A stretch of 64,000 bases of DNA from an uncultured Clostridia bacterium (GTDB lineage Bacteria > Bacillota > Clostridia > Christensenellales > Aristaeellaceae), in contig CAKTXR010000010.1 of NCBI GenBank assembly GCA_934631025.1, positions 1 to 64,000 on the forward strand, written 5' to 3'. The translations under genes and the position numbers were made by a program. Shown one piece after another: positions 8,710 to 16,293 of the stretch. The notes below the pieces were generated by a model. It had not been told where the DNA came from. It did no database searches and saw only the letters and a program-made list of their open reading frames with translations. Positions within the stretch are counted from its first letter, which is position 1. Every line of letters begins with the position of its first letter.

Positions 8710-8722
8710 TCGGCAGGACGCT
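8690..8722 (-). terminator. Terminator of the LysM gene
   Basis: A 12-bp stem (AGCGTCCTGCCG with CGGCGGGGCGCT, including G-T pairs), loop ATTG, then TTTTT. It lies 18 bp past the LysM stop. Confidence 0.85.
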
Positions 8723-8740
8723 GAAAATCAAAACTTTGCT

Positions 8741-9295
8741 TTACCCGTTCTCCTCCGCCGTGCGCTCCAGCACGCAGATCTGCCGTCCCGCTTCGAAATC
8801 GCTGGGCGCAAGGCTCGGATTGAGCCGCAGAAGTCGGCCCGGCGTGACGTTCAGTTTGGCCGCGATGCTCTCCAGCGTCTCGCCCTCGGCGATTATGTAG
8901 CTGCTCGCGCCGCCCGGACAGATGCGCCGCGTCCCCTCCGGCGGCACGCAGTAGCGCTGGCCGGCCGAGAGCGACGTGGGCGACAGATTGGGATTGCTCA
9001 GCCGGAACGCCTGATAGGAAATGTTATAACGCCTGAGCAGATCGGCGTAGGTCTCGCCCGCCTGCACCGTGCCCGCAGTATAGCCGTCGGGGCATTCGCG
9101 CGCTTCCGCCTGCGTCTCGCCCGGCACGCACAAAAGCTGTCCGGGGCTGAGCCGCGACACGTCCACATACGGATTCAGCTCGGCCAGTTCCCCCGCCGTC
9201 ACGCCCTGCGCGCGGGCGATCGAATTGAACGTATCGCCCGCCTTCACCGTGTACACGCTGCCCGCCGTGCAGACCACCTGATTGCTTCCTTCCAT
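8741..9295 (-). CDS. Triple-LysM protein with cysteine-bracketed domains
   Basis: Three LysM peptidoglycan/chitin-binding modules fill this 184-residue protein, at about residues 14-58, 72-116 and 130-174. Each has the pattern Y-x(2)-AGET/KAGDT and a closing AGQ-x-CVP. Each module begins and ends with a cysteine (CTAG...LLCVP, CPDG...RYCVP, CPGG...QICVL), suggesting one disulfide per module. There is no signal peptide and no catalytic domain, so it may be deposited by lysis, be a spore-surface protein as with some Clostridial LysM proteins, or use an unknown export route. Start ATG has GGAGGA 8 nt upstream. It is a single-gene unit with its own terminator. Confidence 0.85.
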   Translation of the reverse strand: MEGSNQVVCTAGSVYTVKAGDTFNSIARAQGVTAGELAELNPYVDVSRLSPGQLLCVPGETQAEARECPDGYTAGTVQAGETYADLLRRYNISYQAFRLSNPNLSPTSLSAGQRYCVPPEGTRRICPGGASSYIIAEGETLESIAAKLNVTPGRLLRLNPSLAPSDFEAGRQICVLERTAEENG

Positions 9296-9301
9296 GCGTC
9301 A

Positions 9302-9758
9302 TTCCTCCTTTTCACCTACGCAGACATACTATGTCGCCGCCTGCATGGGCGTGACCGGAAAAGGAAAGAATCGGCGGCGGCAGATGATTTTTCGCGGATG
9401 CGGCGTTCCGATTCCCCGCCTTTGACCGAAAGCGGCTTCCGCAGGGGACTCAAAGAATTCGGCGCGTAAATCACGCCCGCGCGCTGAATGGGCGGTTTGA
9501 CCCAGCCTCCTGAGGGCATATTCCTTGAAGCCGCCCGCCAAACAGGGCGTCGAAGAAAATGGCCGATCATGCTCTCCGCTTCGCAAATCTCCTTCTCGGG
9601 GATTCGTTCAAGCTTCTTTCGCGCCCTGCATATTCTCAATATCCTGCCATTTCCCTGTGGAACCGCGCCCGCCGTGCGGCTCCATGGCTTTTGCTAAAGC
9701 GCTTTTTCATACCCCCGCATTTGAACTCGGGGATTTATAACGCCTGCTCATCTCACAT
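9302..9758. other. 457-bp intergenic stretch, no gene seen
   Basis: Only short overlapping open frames in several phases occur here, with no ribosome site, family match or consistent codon use. I see no RNA gene. Words such as CAGGGAAAT and TTGAGTCCC recur in the empty stretch near 46.6-46.9 kb, so both may hold decayed copies of one intergenic element. Confidence 0.5.
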
Positions 9759-9797
9759 AAAAGGCGCGGGGACGAAATTGCTTTTCATCCCCGCGCC
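9759..9797 (-). terminator. Terminator of the LOG/Usp operon
   Basis: GGCGCGGGGA pairs with TCCCCGCGCC across a 15-nt loop, and the minus strand then reads TTTT. It is 7 bp beyond the Usp stop. Confidence 0.85.
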
Positions 9798-9803
9798 GGT
9801 TCT

Positions 9804-10181
9804 TTAATCCGTATAGACGATGTGGAAATCCATATCTGGCATATGCTTTTTCATGTCGGCGGTCATATCGCGCTGACCGGCTCTGGGCGCGCCCAGCACC
9901 AGTATCGCCGCGCCGACGCGTCGAGCATGGGTTTCGACAGTCTTGACGACCTCGTCCGAGCGGATGACCGTCATGGCCGCGCCGTATTCCGTCGAGACGT
10001 GGAACAGATATTCCAGCGCCTCGGCCTCGGAAACGTTGCCCAGCAGCTCTGCGCCGGGCTTTGCGATATGCACGACCGACAGTTCAAGCTCGCGCTCGAT
10101 CGCCAGCCGGCTGCCCTCGCGGATCAGCCGCTCGCACGTTTTCTGGCCGGTAACGCAGACCAGCACGCACTTTTCTTCCAT
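9804..10181 (-). CDS. Universal stress protein-like protein (Usp domain as in KdpD)
   Basis: This single-domain protein of 125 residues has an alpha/beta nucleotide-binding-type fold. The opening VLVCVTGQKTCERLIREG closely resembles the Usp domain of the KdpD sensor. The end LVLGAPRAG is a weak version of the Usp G-x2-G-x9-G loop, so ATP binding is uncertain. It has no membrane segment and no kinase domain, so it is a free-standing version. It is the last gene of a three-gene unit, 18 bp after the membrane protein. A link to potassium or osmotic signalling is an inference from the KdpD likeness only. Confidence 0.7.
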   Translation of the reverse strand: MEEKCVLVCVTGQKTCERLIREGSRLAIERELELSVVHIAKPGAELLGNVSEAEALEYLFHVSTEYGAAMTVIRSDEVVKTVETHARRVGAAILVLGAPRAGQRDMTADMKKHMPDMDFHIVYTD

Positions 10182-10199
10182 TAGAAGGCTCCTTCCCGC

Positions 10200-10679
10200 C
10201 TATTTGACGTCCAGCGCGATGACGTAATTGCCGAACGCGCGGATGTGGAGCGGCTGCTCCTTTTCAAGCGGCGGCAGCGTCTTGTCCGCGTCCCAGAACA
10301 GGAGCCGCTCGTTGTCGGCGTTCTTCGCGCCGTCCAGCCGGATCACCATCTCGTGGAACGCCACGCCGTCGCTCATGCGCTCGCCGCCCGAGATCGACAC
10401 GAAGCGGCAGTCCATATCGTGCGCGCGGCCGCGGCGAATGTCCCGCTGATACAGGCCGTAGCGCACCCAGGGCATCAGCTGCGTCGCAAAGTAAAAGTAG
10501 AACAGCGCCCCGCCCAGGCCGCTCGCCAGCATGGCCAGCGTCACATTGCGCCACACCGTGACGAAGAGCGCCAGCAGCACCGCCACCGCCGCCAGAATCA
10601 GCGCTGCAATGACGATGCGCACAGTAATCGCGCGCTTCGCGTCGGCATAGTCCTTATCGCTGTATAAAACCATGGTCAT
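10200..10679 (-). CDS. Two-helix membrane protein of unknown function
   Basis: This 159-residue protein has two adjoining hydrophobic segments at about residues 21-42 and 47-67. They are followed by a soluble beta-rich domain of about 90 residues (GVAFHEMVIRLDG, RLLFWDADKTLPPL, HIRAFGNYVIALDV). The layout is like YcxB-type proteins, a short membrane anchor with a cytosolic beta domain, but I cannot assign a family. Start ATG at 10679 overlaps the LOG gene stop as ATGA, so the two are translationally coupled. No catalytic motif was seen. Confidence 0.75.
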   Translation of the reverse strand: MTMVLYSDKDYADAKRAITVRIVIAALILAAVAVLLALFVTVWRNVTLAMLASGLGGALFYFYFATQLMPWVRYGLYQRDIRRGRAHDMDCRFVSISGGERMSDGVAFHEMVIRLDGAKNADNERLLFWDADKTLPPLEKEQPLHIRAFGNYVIALDVK

Positions 10680-11227
10680 TTCTCCTCTCCGCAGGCCTTT
10701 TCCAGAAGGCGCATGGCCTCGGCCGCATCCGACGCAAACGCATAGGACGCGCGGCAGCGTTCCTTCGCGCCGCCCCGCCGGAACATCTCCTCGAAAAAGT
10801 CGTTCAGGCGATCATAGTAGCCGAGCGTATTGACAATCGCCACCGGCTTTTTGCAATAGCCGATGTTGTTGAGCGAGATCACCTCGGCCAGCTCGTAAAG
10901 CGTGCCGAAGCCGCCGCTCATGACGCAGAAGCCGTCCGAAAGCGCCGCCATGCGCGCCATGCGGTCGCGCAGATCGCGCGTGACGATCACCTCGTCGCAG
11001 TGCTCGAACACGCCCTCCGAATCGCGCAGCTTTTCGGGAATCACGCCGGTCACCCTCGCGCCCGCTTCATGCGCGCCCGAAGCCGCCGCGCCCATCACGC
11101 CCCATTGGCCGCCGCCGAACACCAGCTCATGGCCGCGCTCGCCCAGCAGCCGTCCGAAAAGACGCGCCTCGTCGTAGACCGCGGCATCAAGATCGTTCCC
11201 CGCGACGCCGAACACGGCGATTTTCAT
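10676..11227 (-). CDS. LOG family protein (nucleoside 5'-monophosphate phosphoribohydrolase)
   Basis: This 183-residue Rossmann-fold protein belongs to the lysine-decarboxylase-like LOG family, whose tested members split AMP-type nucleotides into base and ribose 5-phosphate. The two hallmarks are a glycine-rich site, FGGGQWGVMGA, and MSGGFGTLYE, where most members have PGGxGTxxE; Ser replaces Pro, and the catalytic Glu is kept. The start has GAGGTGA upstream and a promoter about 25 bp away. It heads an operon with a membrane protein and a Usp-like protein. The role may be purine turnover; cytokinin production is not implied. Confidence 0.88.
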   Translation of the reverse strand: MKIAVFGVAGNDLDAAVYDEARLFGRLLGERGHELVFGGGQWGVMGAAASGAHEAGARVTGVIPEKLRDSEGVFEHCDEVIVTRDLRDRMARMAALSDGFCVMSGGFGTLYELAEVISLNNIGYCKKPVAIVNTLGYYDRLNDFFEEMFRRGGAKERCRASYAFASDAAEAMRLLEKACGEEK

Positions 11228-11248
11228 ACCCGCTCACCTCATATATCC

Positions 11249-11277
11249 ACTATAAACCGTCCGGCCGCGCCTGTAAA
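11249..11277 (-). promoter_or_regulatory. Promoter of the LOG operon
   Basis: TTTACA, 17 bp, TATAGT on the minus strand, ending about 20 bp before the start codon. Confidence 0.55.
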
Positions 11278-11322
11278 GAGGGCGGCGGCAGAGTTCACAT
11301 TTATTTCGCAAGTTTACCGCAA

Positions 11323-12342
11323 TTACAGCTTCAGCGCGGCCAGGCCGACCTTGCGGCGCACCTTGAGCAGCGTGCGCTGAGCCAGCATATTCGCGCGCTC
11401 GGCGTTCTTCGTCATGACCTCACCCAGATAGGCCTTGTCGGTGGAAATCTTCGCATAGCGCGCCTGGATCGGCTCCAGCTCAGCGATCACCGCATCGGCC
11501 ACCGCGTCCTTGAACGCGCCGTAGCCCCGACCGTCGTATTCGGCGGTGATTTCATCCATGCTCTTCCCCGTCACGGCGGAGAGTATGCTCATGAGGTTCG
11601 ATATGCCCGGCTTGTTTTCGGGATCGAACACCACGGAATTGTCGCAGTCGGTCTGCGCGCGGCGCAGCTTCTTGCGGATGACGTTCGGCTCGTCGAGCAG
11701 CGCGATGTAGGTGTCCTCGGGATCGGACTTGGACATCTTGCGCGTCGGCTCCTGCAGCGACATGATGCGCGCGCCCACCTTGGGGAAATAGCCGTCCGGC
11801 ACGACGAACGTCTCGCCGTACACGCTGTTGAAGCGCTCGGCCAGATTGCGCGCCAGCTCGAGATGCTGCTTCTGATCCGCGCCGATGGGCACCATGTCGC
11901 TCTGATAGAGCAGAATGTCGGCCGCCATCAGCGAGGGATAGGTAAACAGGCCGGCGTTGATGTTGTCGGCGTGCTTTGCGGACTTGTCCTTGAACTGGGT
12001 CATGCGGGACAATTCGCCCATATAGGTGATGCAGTCGAGGATCCAGCCCAGCTCGGCATGGCCGGAAACGTGGCTCTGGAAATAGATCAGGCTCTTGTCG
12101 GGATCAAGGCCGACGGCCAGGAACAGGCTCATGACCTTCAGGCAGTTTTTGCGCAGCTGCGCGGGATCCTGCCGCACGGTCAGCGCGTGCAGATCGACCA
12201 CGGAAAACAGGCAGTCGTACTGATCCTCCAGAAGCTTGAAATTGCGCAGCGCGCCGATATAGTTGCCCAGCGTGAGCGTGCCGGTGGGCTGGATGCCGCT
12301 GAAGAGCCGCTTTTTGCGTTCGACCTGAGTCTGCTGTTCCAT
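11323..12342 (-). CDS. trpS: Tryptophanyl-tRNA synthetase
   Basis: This class I aminoacyl-tRNA synthetase of 339 residues charges tRNA-Trp. The HIGH-type signature is GTLTLGNYIGAL after SGIQPTG, the second site is KMSKS in PTRKMSKSDPED, and DLHALT lies in the Rossmann core. Length matches bacterial TrpS. The chosen ATG at 12342 has GGAGGAA 7 nt upstream; a longer frame to 12654 runs through the leader RNA and has no protein match. A T-box leader with a TGG specifier precedes it, so expression should rise when uncharged tRNA-Trp accumulates. Confidence 0.97.
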   Translation of the reverse strand: MEQQTQVERKKRLFSGIQPTGTLTLGNYIGALRNFKLLEDQYDCLFSVVDLHALTVRQDPAQLRKNCLKVMSLFLAVGLDPDKSLIYFQSHVSGHAELGWILDCITYMGELSRMTQFKDKSAKHADNINAGLFTYPSLMAADILLYQSDMVPIGADQKQHLELARNLAERFNSVYGETFVVPDGYFPKVGARIMSLQEPTRKMSKSDPEDTYIALLDEPNVIRKKLRRAQTDCDNSVVFDPENKPGISNLMSILSAVTGKSMDEITAEYDGRGYGAFKDAVADAVIAELEPIQARYAKISTDKAYLGEVMTKNAERANMLAQRTLLKVRRKVGLAALKL

Positions 12343-12390
12343 TGTAAATTCCTCCCATTTCACTCTTTGCCGCGTCGTGGAAATCCGAGA

Positions 12391-12636
12391 CAAAAAACAG
12401 GCGCCCATCCCCATCCGGGACAGGTGCCGACTCTGTGCCACCCCGATATTCAACATGACGCCATCACGCCTGCGCCCCTTAACGCGAGGCTCGCGTCGCA
12501 GCCTGAGAAAGACCTGTCGGCCGTCCCTCGGTGCGCCCTCAAAGGCCCATTCGCCGCCGTGCTCTGTCGCCGCGCTCGCACTGTCCGCAGCTCGCTGAAA
12601 ACCGCCGCGCCGGTTACTCTCCCTCTTCATCGGTGT
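12391..12636 (-). promoter_or_regulatory. Tryptophan T-box leader of trpS
   Basis: On the minus strand the stem I region ends in GCGAATGGGCCTTTGAG, where TGG (12549-12547) sits as the Trp specifier between GAA and CTTTGAG, the usual context. The antiterminator bulge region reads GGGGTGGCAC (12444-12435); its TGGC would pair with GCCA, matching a G discriminator. The terminator at 12428-12391 has a 12-bp stem with one mismatch, then TGTTTTTT. This is the standard tRNA-sensing attenuator of Bacillota. The bases after TGGCAC (AGAG) differ from the common CCGCG. Confidence 0.9.
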
Positions 12637-12642
12637 AACTGT

Positions 12643-12671
12643 ATTATACATCATGCCTCCCCTTTTTGCAA
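12643..12671 (-). promoter_or_regulatory. Promoter of trpS
   Basis: TTGCAA, 17 bp, TATAAT on the minus strand. The transcript would begin near 12636, at the start of the T-box leader. Confidence 0.8.
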
Positions 12672-12700
12672 GACGAAATCAGAATTTTCCCAACTGCCCT

Positions 12701-12729
12701 TTGACAGAAACGCCCTTCTGGCTTATCAT
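12701..12729 (+). promoter_or_regulatory. Promoter of the SDR gene
   Basis: TTGACA, 17 bp, TATCAT. The expected start near 12736 falls at the ribosome site, so the leader would be only about 15 nt. Confidence 0.7.
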
Positions 12730-12751
12730 TATGGCAGGAGGCGAAAATTTC

Positions 12752-13486
12752 ATGAGCAAAACCATACTCATCACCGGCGGCTCGCGCGGCATCGGGCGCG
12801 CCTGCGTGGAGCTGTTCGCGCGCAAAGGCTGGCGCGTGGTCTTTCTCTGCCGGACGCGGGAGGACGCGGCCAAAACGCTTGTGGATAAGCTGCGCGCCGA
12901 GGGCTGCGACGCGGAATATTTCCTGTGCGATGTTTCCGACCGGACGCGCGTAAACGAGGTCGTCGGCGAGATCCTGCGCCGCTGTCACCGCATCGACGCG
13001 CTGGTTAACAACGCCGCCATATCGCAGATCAAGCTGTTCACCGACCTCACGCCCGAGGACTGGCGGCGTATGTTCGCCGTCAACGTGGACGGCGTATTCA
13101 ACTGCACGCAGGCCGTGCTGGGCGGCATGATCAGCGAAAAGCGCGGCGCGATCGTCAACATCTCCTCGATGTGGGGGCAGGTCGGCGCATCCTGCGAGGT
13201 GGCCTATTCCGCCGCGAAGGCCGCCGTCATCGGGCTGACGAAGGCGCTGGCCAAGGAGGTCGGCCCGTCGGGCGTACGCGTCAACTGCGTCTGCCCCGGC
13301 GTGATCGACACCGACATGAACGCCGCGCTGGACGAGGAAACCCGCGCCGCGCTGATCGACGAAACGCCGCTCGAGCGCATCGGAACACCCGAGGACGTCG
13401 CCCGCGCCGTCGCCTATCTCTGCTCGGAGGAAGCGTCGTTCATCACGGGGCAAATTCTGGGCGTGAACGGCGGCATGATCATCTGA
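12752..13486 (+). CDS. SDR-family oxidoreductase (FabG-like)
   Basis: This 244-residue classical short-chain dehydrogenase uses NAD(P)H on a keto or hydroxy substrate. The cofactor loop is TGGSRGIGRA (residues 8-17) and the structural motif is NNAA. The catalytic set is Ser139, Tyr152 and Lys156 (YSAAK). A basic Arg34 after the second strand (FLCRTRE) favours NADPH. It ends GVNGGMII as FabG proteins do. Start ATG has AGGAGG 10 nt ahead. It stands alone, outside any fatty-acid cluster, so a role as the essential FabG is doubtful; a sugar, polyol or other keto substrate is equally likely. Confidence 0.88.
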   Translation: MSKTILITGGSRGIGRACVELFARKGWRVVFLCRTREDAAKTLVDKLRAEGCDAEYFLCDVSDRTRVNEVVGEILRRCHRIDALVNNAAISQIKLFTDLTPEDWRRMFAVNVDGVFNCTQAVLGGMISEKRGAIVNISSMWGQVGASCEVAYSAAKAAVIGLTKALAKEVGPSGVRVNCVCPGVIDTDMNAALDEETRAALIDETPLERIGTPEDVARAVAYLCSEEASFITGQILGVNGGMII

Positions 13487-13566
13487 CGCGGCGTACGAAG
13501 TCAAAGCGCCCTCGCGCCCGAATGCGGCGTGCAAAACCGTTTTCCTAACATCCCTCGTCAAACCAT

Positions 13567-13590
13567 GGTCTGTTTTTATCTCTTCAGACC
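13567..13590. repeat. AGAC/GTCT hairpin element, copy 2
   Basis: GGTCTG, 12-nt spacer rich in T, CAGACC. It shares its arms with the elements at 14448, 62303 and 62413. Confidence 0.5.
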
Positions 13591-13611
13591 GAAGTCCGTT
13601 CTGTCTAGAGT

Positions 13612-13650
13612 AAAGAAAAGGCCGAAGCCTGCGAATTCCGCAGACTTCGG
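13612..13650. terminator. Two-way terminator between the SDR and ThuA genes
   Basis: CCGAAG, mismatch, CTGCG, loop AATTC, CGCAG, mismatch, CTTCGG. The minus strand continues CCTTTTCTTT; the plus strand has CTCCTTTTA. The genes converge here. Confidence 0.75.
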
Positions 13651-13668
13651 CTCCTTTTATGCGGCTTG

Positions 13669-14391
13669 TCAGCGCACTTCCTCGAGCGGCTCGACGCACT
13701 CGCTGGCGCGATAGTTCTTCTTCTCGATGGGCTTGGCCCAGTAGATCGCGTTCTTGATGACGCGGATGACGTTCGGATTAAAGAAGGAATTGCCCGTCTC
13801 GTGGCCCGGGTGGAAGTAGAAGATCTTACCGGCGCTGCGGGTGAACGTGCATCCGCCGCGGAACACATGGCCGTCCTGATACCAGGTGACGAAGATCAGA
13901 TCGTCCGGATCGGGAATGTTGAAGTACTCGCCGTACATTTCCTCAACGTCCAGCGTGAACTCCAGCGGCACGCCCTGCGCGATGGGATGGGTGGGCTTGA
14001 CCGTCCAGACGTGGGCGCGCTGATTGATGCTGTTCCATTGCAGCGAGCAGGAGGTGCCCATCAGCGCGCGGAAGGGCTTGCTGTGGTGCGCGGAATGCAG
14101 CGCGATGAAGCCCATGCCGTTGCGGACGTGCTCCACGACGCGCGCAACAACGTCGTCGCGCACATCGTTATGGCGCGCATGTCCCCACCAGAGCAGCACG
14201 TCGGTGTCGTTCAGCACGTCCTCGGACAGGCCGTGCTCCTCGTCCTTCTCCAGCCAGGCCGTGCGGATCTCGAAATCGTCGCAGGCCAGCATCCGCTTGA
14301 GATGCTCGTGCATGCCGTCCGGAAATTTCCTGTGAACCTCTTCGTTAGTCTTTTCATGGCAAAACTCGTTCCAGATGGTTACCTTAATCAT
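13669..14391 (-). CDS. ThuA-like protein
   Basis: This 240-residue protein has the ThuA fold, a class I glutamine-amidotransferase-like domain found beside sugar-utilisation genes. Marks are MIKVTIWNEFCHE at the start, DVLLWWGHARHNDV, and FIALHSAHHSKPF at the expected nucleophile turn, where an Ala-Leu-His replaces the amidotransferase Cys. FHPGHETGNSFFNPNV near the end is typical of the family. The biochemical role of ThuA proteins is not settled; trehalose/keto-sugar metabolism is known for the founding member. It is monocistronic, convergent with the SDR gene, 78 bp from the M42 peptidase stop. Confidence 0.85.
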   Translation of the reverse strand: MIKVTIWNEFCHEKTNEEVHRKFPDGMHEHLKRMLACDDFEIRTAWLEKDEEHGLSEDVLNDTDVLLWWGHARHNDVRDDVVARVVEHVRNGMGFIALHSAHHSKPFRALMGTSCSLQWNSINQRAHVWTVKPTHPIAQGVPLEFTLDVEEMYGEYFNIPDPDDLIFVTWYQDGHVFRGGCTFTRSAGKIFYFHPGHETGNSFFNPNVIRVIKNAIYWAKPIEKKNYRASECVEPLEEVR

Positions 14392-14447
14392 GGTCGCTTC
14401 CTCCGTTATCGTATTGGGTGAGCGCCCCCGCGCCCGTTTTTATAAAG

Positions 14448-14464
14448 CAGACTTCAGTCTGTTT
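14448..14464. repeat. AGAC/GTCT hairpin element, copy 1
   Basis: CAGACTTCAGTCTGTTT, just after the M42 peptidase stop. It can form a 6-bp hairpin with a tiny loop. Confidence 0.45.
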
Positions 14465-14469
14465 ATAGT

Positions 14470-15495
14470 TCATCCGACCGGATCCTGCACATAGGCCTTC
14501 ACCAGCCTGAGCGTGTTGTCCACGCCCTCGGCGTGCGTGCGTTCATAGCCGTGCGAGGCGAACACGCCGGGGCCAATGAGCGCATGGCGCGCCTCGAGAC
14601 CCGCGCGCATGGCGGCGCTGGCGTCGGAGCCGTAGTGCGGATAGATATCGGCGGCGTAATGAAGGCCGTTCTGCTCGGCCAGCTCGATCAGGCGGCTGGT
14701 CATCTCGTAATTGTATGGGCCGCTGGAATCCTTGCAGCAGATGGACACCATGGTCTCATCGCAGCCCAGATCGTCGCCGACGCAGCCCATGTCGACGGCC
14801 AGCATATCCTCTATGCCCTCCGGCACAGCCGCCGCGCCGTGGCCGACCTCCTCGAACACGGTAAACATGATGGTCACGCGCCGCGCGAGTTTCACCTGTC
14901 CCTCGGCCACGCCCCTGGCCAGCGCCAGCAGTATGCCGCTCGAAGCCTTGTCGTCCAGATGGCGGCTCTTCAGGTAGCCCGATTCGGTCAGCACCGTGCG
15001 CGTATCCCAGCTGACGAAGCAGCCCGCCGTGATGCCCAGCTTTTTCACATCGTCGGCGCTGCGGACAATTTCGTCGATGACGATCTCCATGTTCTTGTCG
15101 TCGCGCGGCTTGGCTCCCATGCCGGAAAAGACGTGCTGCGAGGCATAGTTCGACTGAACCGTGCCGCTGTAGCTGCGGCCGTCGCGCGTGTGGATCGTGC
15201 AGTTTTCCGTCTCGACGGTCGCGTCCTGCCAGCCGCCGATCTGCGTGTAGGCCAGCCGTCCGTTCGGCTTGATCGAGCGCACCATCGCGCCCAGTGTGTC
15301 GACGTGCGCGCTCACCAGCAGCGGATGGCCCTCGCCGCCCAGCGTGCAGACCACCGTGCCCTTGCGCGTTTTTTCGGGCTTAAAGCCCATATCGGTCAGC
15401 GTTTTAACCAGATAATCGGTCACTTTCGCCGTATAGCCCGTCGGGCTGGGGATGGCGAGCAGCGCCTGAATCTGCTCCATGGCATACTGAAGCAT
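14470..15495 (-). CDS. M42 family metallopeptidase (glutamyl/deblocking aminopeptidase type)
   Basis: This 341-residue cytosolic aminopeptidase trims peptides with two metal ions. Metal and active-site motifs are SAHVDTLG (His and Asp ligands nearby), HLDDKASSG (bridging Asp), FEEVGHGAA (catalytic Glu pair), MGCVG and the C-terminal SHGYERTH. The PDZ-like insert of M42 enzymes follows the first motif. Start ATG 15495 has GAGGTG 7 nt ahead; an open extension to 15630 crosses the promoter. Such peptidases often form large dodecamers. It is monocistronic and shares a compact divergent promoter region with a pentapeptide-repeat gene. Confidence 0.92.
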   Translation of the reverse strand: MLQYAMEQIQALLAIPSPTGYTAKVTDYLVKTLTDMGFKPEKTRKGTVVCTLGGEGHPLLVSAHVDTLGAMVRSIKPNGRLAYTQIGGWQDATVETENCTIHTRDGRSYSGTVQSNYASQHVFSGMGAKPRDDKNMEIVIDEIVRSADDVKKLGITAGCFVSWDTRTVLTESGYLKSRHLDDKASSGILLALARGVAEGQVKLARRVTIMFTVFEEVGHGAAAVPEGIEDMLAVDMGCVGDDLGCDETMVSICCKDSSGPYNYEMTSRLIELAEQNGLHYAADIYPHYGSDASAAMRAGLEARHALIGPGVFASHGYERTHAEGVDNTLRLVKAYVQDPVG

Positions 15496-15553
15496 ATCGT
15501 TCACCTCATTTTTCATTCGTGCGCGCGCCTGCCGGACAGCGCAGCTTTCTTCT

Positions 15554-15582
15554 ATTATAATCGGAAAGCGCGTTTCTTGCAA
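15554..15582 (-). promoter_or_regulatory. Promoter of the M42 peptidase
   Basis: TTGCAA, 17 bp, TATAAT on the minus strand. Its -35 box is 3 bp from that of the divergent pentapeptide gene. Confidence 0.75.
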
Positions 15583-15585
15583 CGC

Positions 15586-15614
15586 TTGACAAAAATTTTC
15601 CCGTGTGATATGCT
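15586..15614 (+). promoter_or_regulatory. Promoter of the pentapeptide-repeat gene
   Basis: TTGACA, 17 bp, TATGCT, back to back with the peptidase promoter. Confidence 0.75.
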
Positions 15615-15645
15615 TGCAGAGATTTTGCACAGGGAGGAGACCGCC

Positions 15646-16242
15646 ATGCAGCGCATATTATCCCGCGCGCTTTATGAGGAAATCACCGTCGAGGACCGGA
15701 CGTTTGTCGACGAACACGCTGAGGGGCTTGAGGACCATGCACTCGAATGCGCCGGATGCACGTTTGAGCGCTGCACGTTCGCCGATTTTCGGATCGACCG
15801 CTATGACTTTGCCGGCTGCACGTTTCGCGGCTGCGATCTGAGCGGCCTGACAATGAACAACAGCCGCCTGAGCCGCGCGGCGCTGATCGACTGCCGTCTG
15901 TCCGGCCTGACGATCACGGACGGCCTGCTGCGCGACGTGTCCTTCACGAACTGCCGAATGGACTACGCCGCCCTGTCCGCTTCGAAATTCACGCGCGTCG
16001 ATATGACCGGCTGCTCCCTGCGCCACGGCATACTGGGCGACGTGAAGGCCGCCGGCTGGTCGATCAGCCGCTGCGATCTCACCGAAGCCGAAATCGTGCG
16101 CACGCCGCTCAACGGGCTTGACCTGAGCGACAGCGCGCTTAACGGCCTGCTGATCGATCCCGCCGATCTGCGCGGCGCGACGGTCAACGCCCTTCAGGCG
16201 CTCGCCTTCGCGCGGCTCATGGGGCTGCGCATTAAGGATTGA
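15646..16242 (+). CDS. Pentapeptide-repeat protein, Qnr-like
   Basis: This 198-residue protein is mostly a right-handed beta-helix of five-residue turns (CTFER CTFAD FRIDR YDFAG CTFRG, then CDLSG and so on), from about residue 30 to 180. Near the centre, a phase break (GDVKAAGW) could mark the hinge seen in Qnr proteins. The end LNGLLIDPADLRGATVN, then QALAFARLMGLRI, resembles the C-terminal dimer region of Gram-positive Qnr-like proteins, which mimic DNA and protect gyrase from quinolones. Start has GGGAGGAG ahead. It has its own strong promoter and terminator. Gyrase protection is an inference; many such proteins have no known role. Confidence 0.85.
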   Translation: MQRILSRALYEEITVEDRTFVDEHAEGLEDHALECAGCTFERCTFADFRIDRYDFAGCTFRGCDLSGLTMNNSRLSRAALIDCRLSGLTITDGLLRDVSFTNCRMDYAALSASKFTRVDMTGCSLRHGILGDVKAAGWSISRCDLTEAEIVRTPLNGLDLSDSALNGLLIDPADLRGATVNALQALAFARLMGLRIKD

Positions 16243-16246
16243 ACAT

Positions 16247-16282
16247 AAAAAAAGCGATCCGGCATAACGTCGGATCGCTTTT
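16247..16282. terminator. Two-way terminator between the pentapeptide gene and nagB
   Basis: AAAGCGATCCG, 8-nt loop, TCGGATCGCTTTT, with A- and T-runs on both sides. The genes converge here. Confidence 0.85.
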
Positions 16283-16293
16283 CATATGAGGTC

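Noticed and set aside
9316..9639. 107-codon frame near 9.4 kb
   Set aside because: No ribosome site, atypical composition and equally long frames in other phases.
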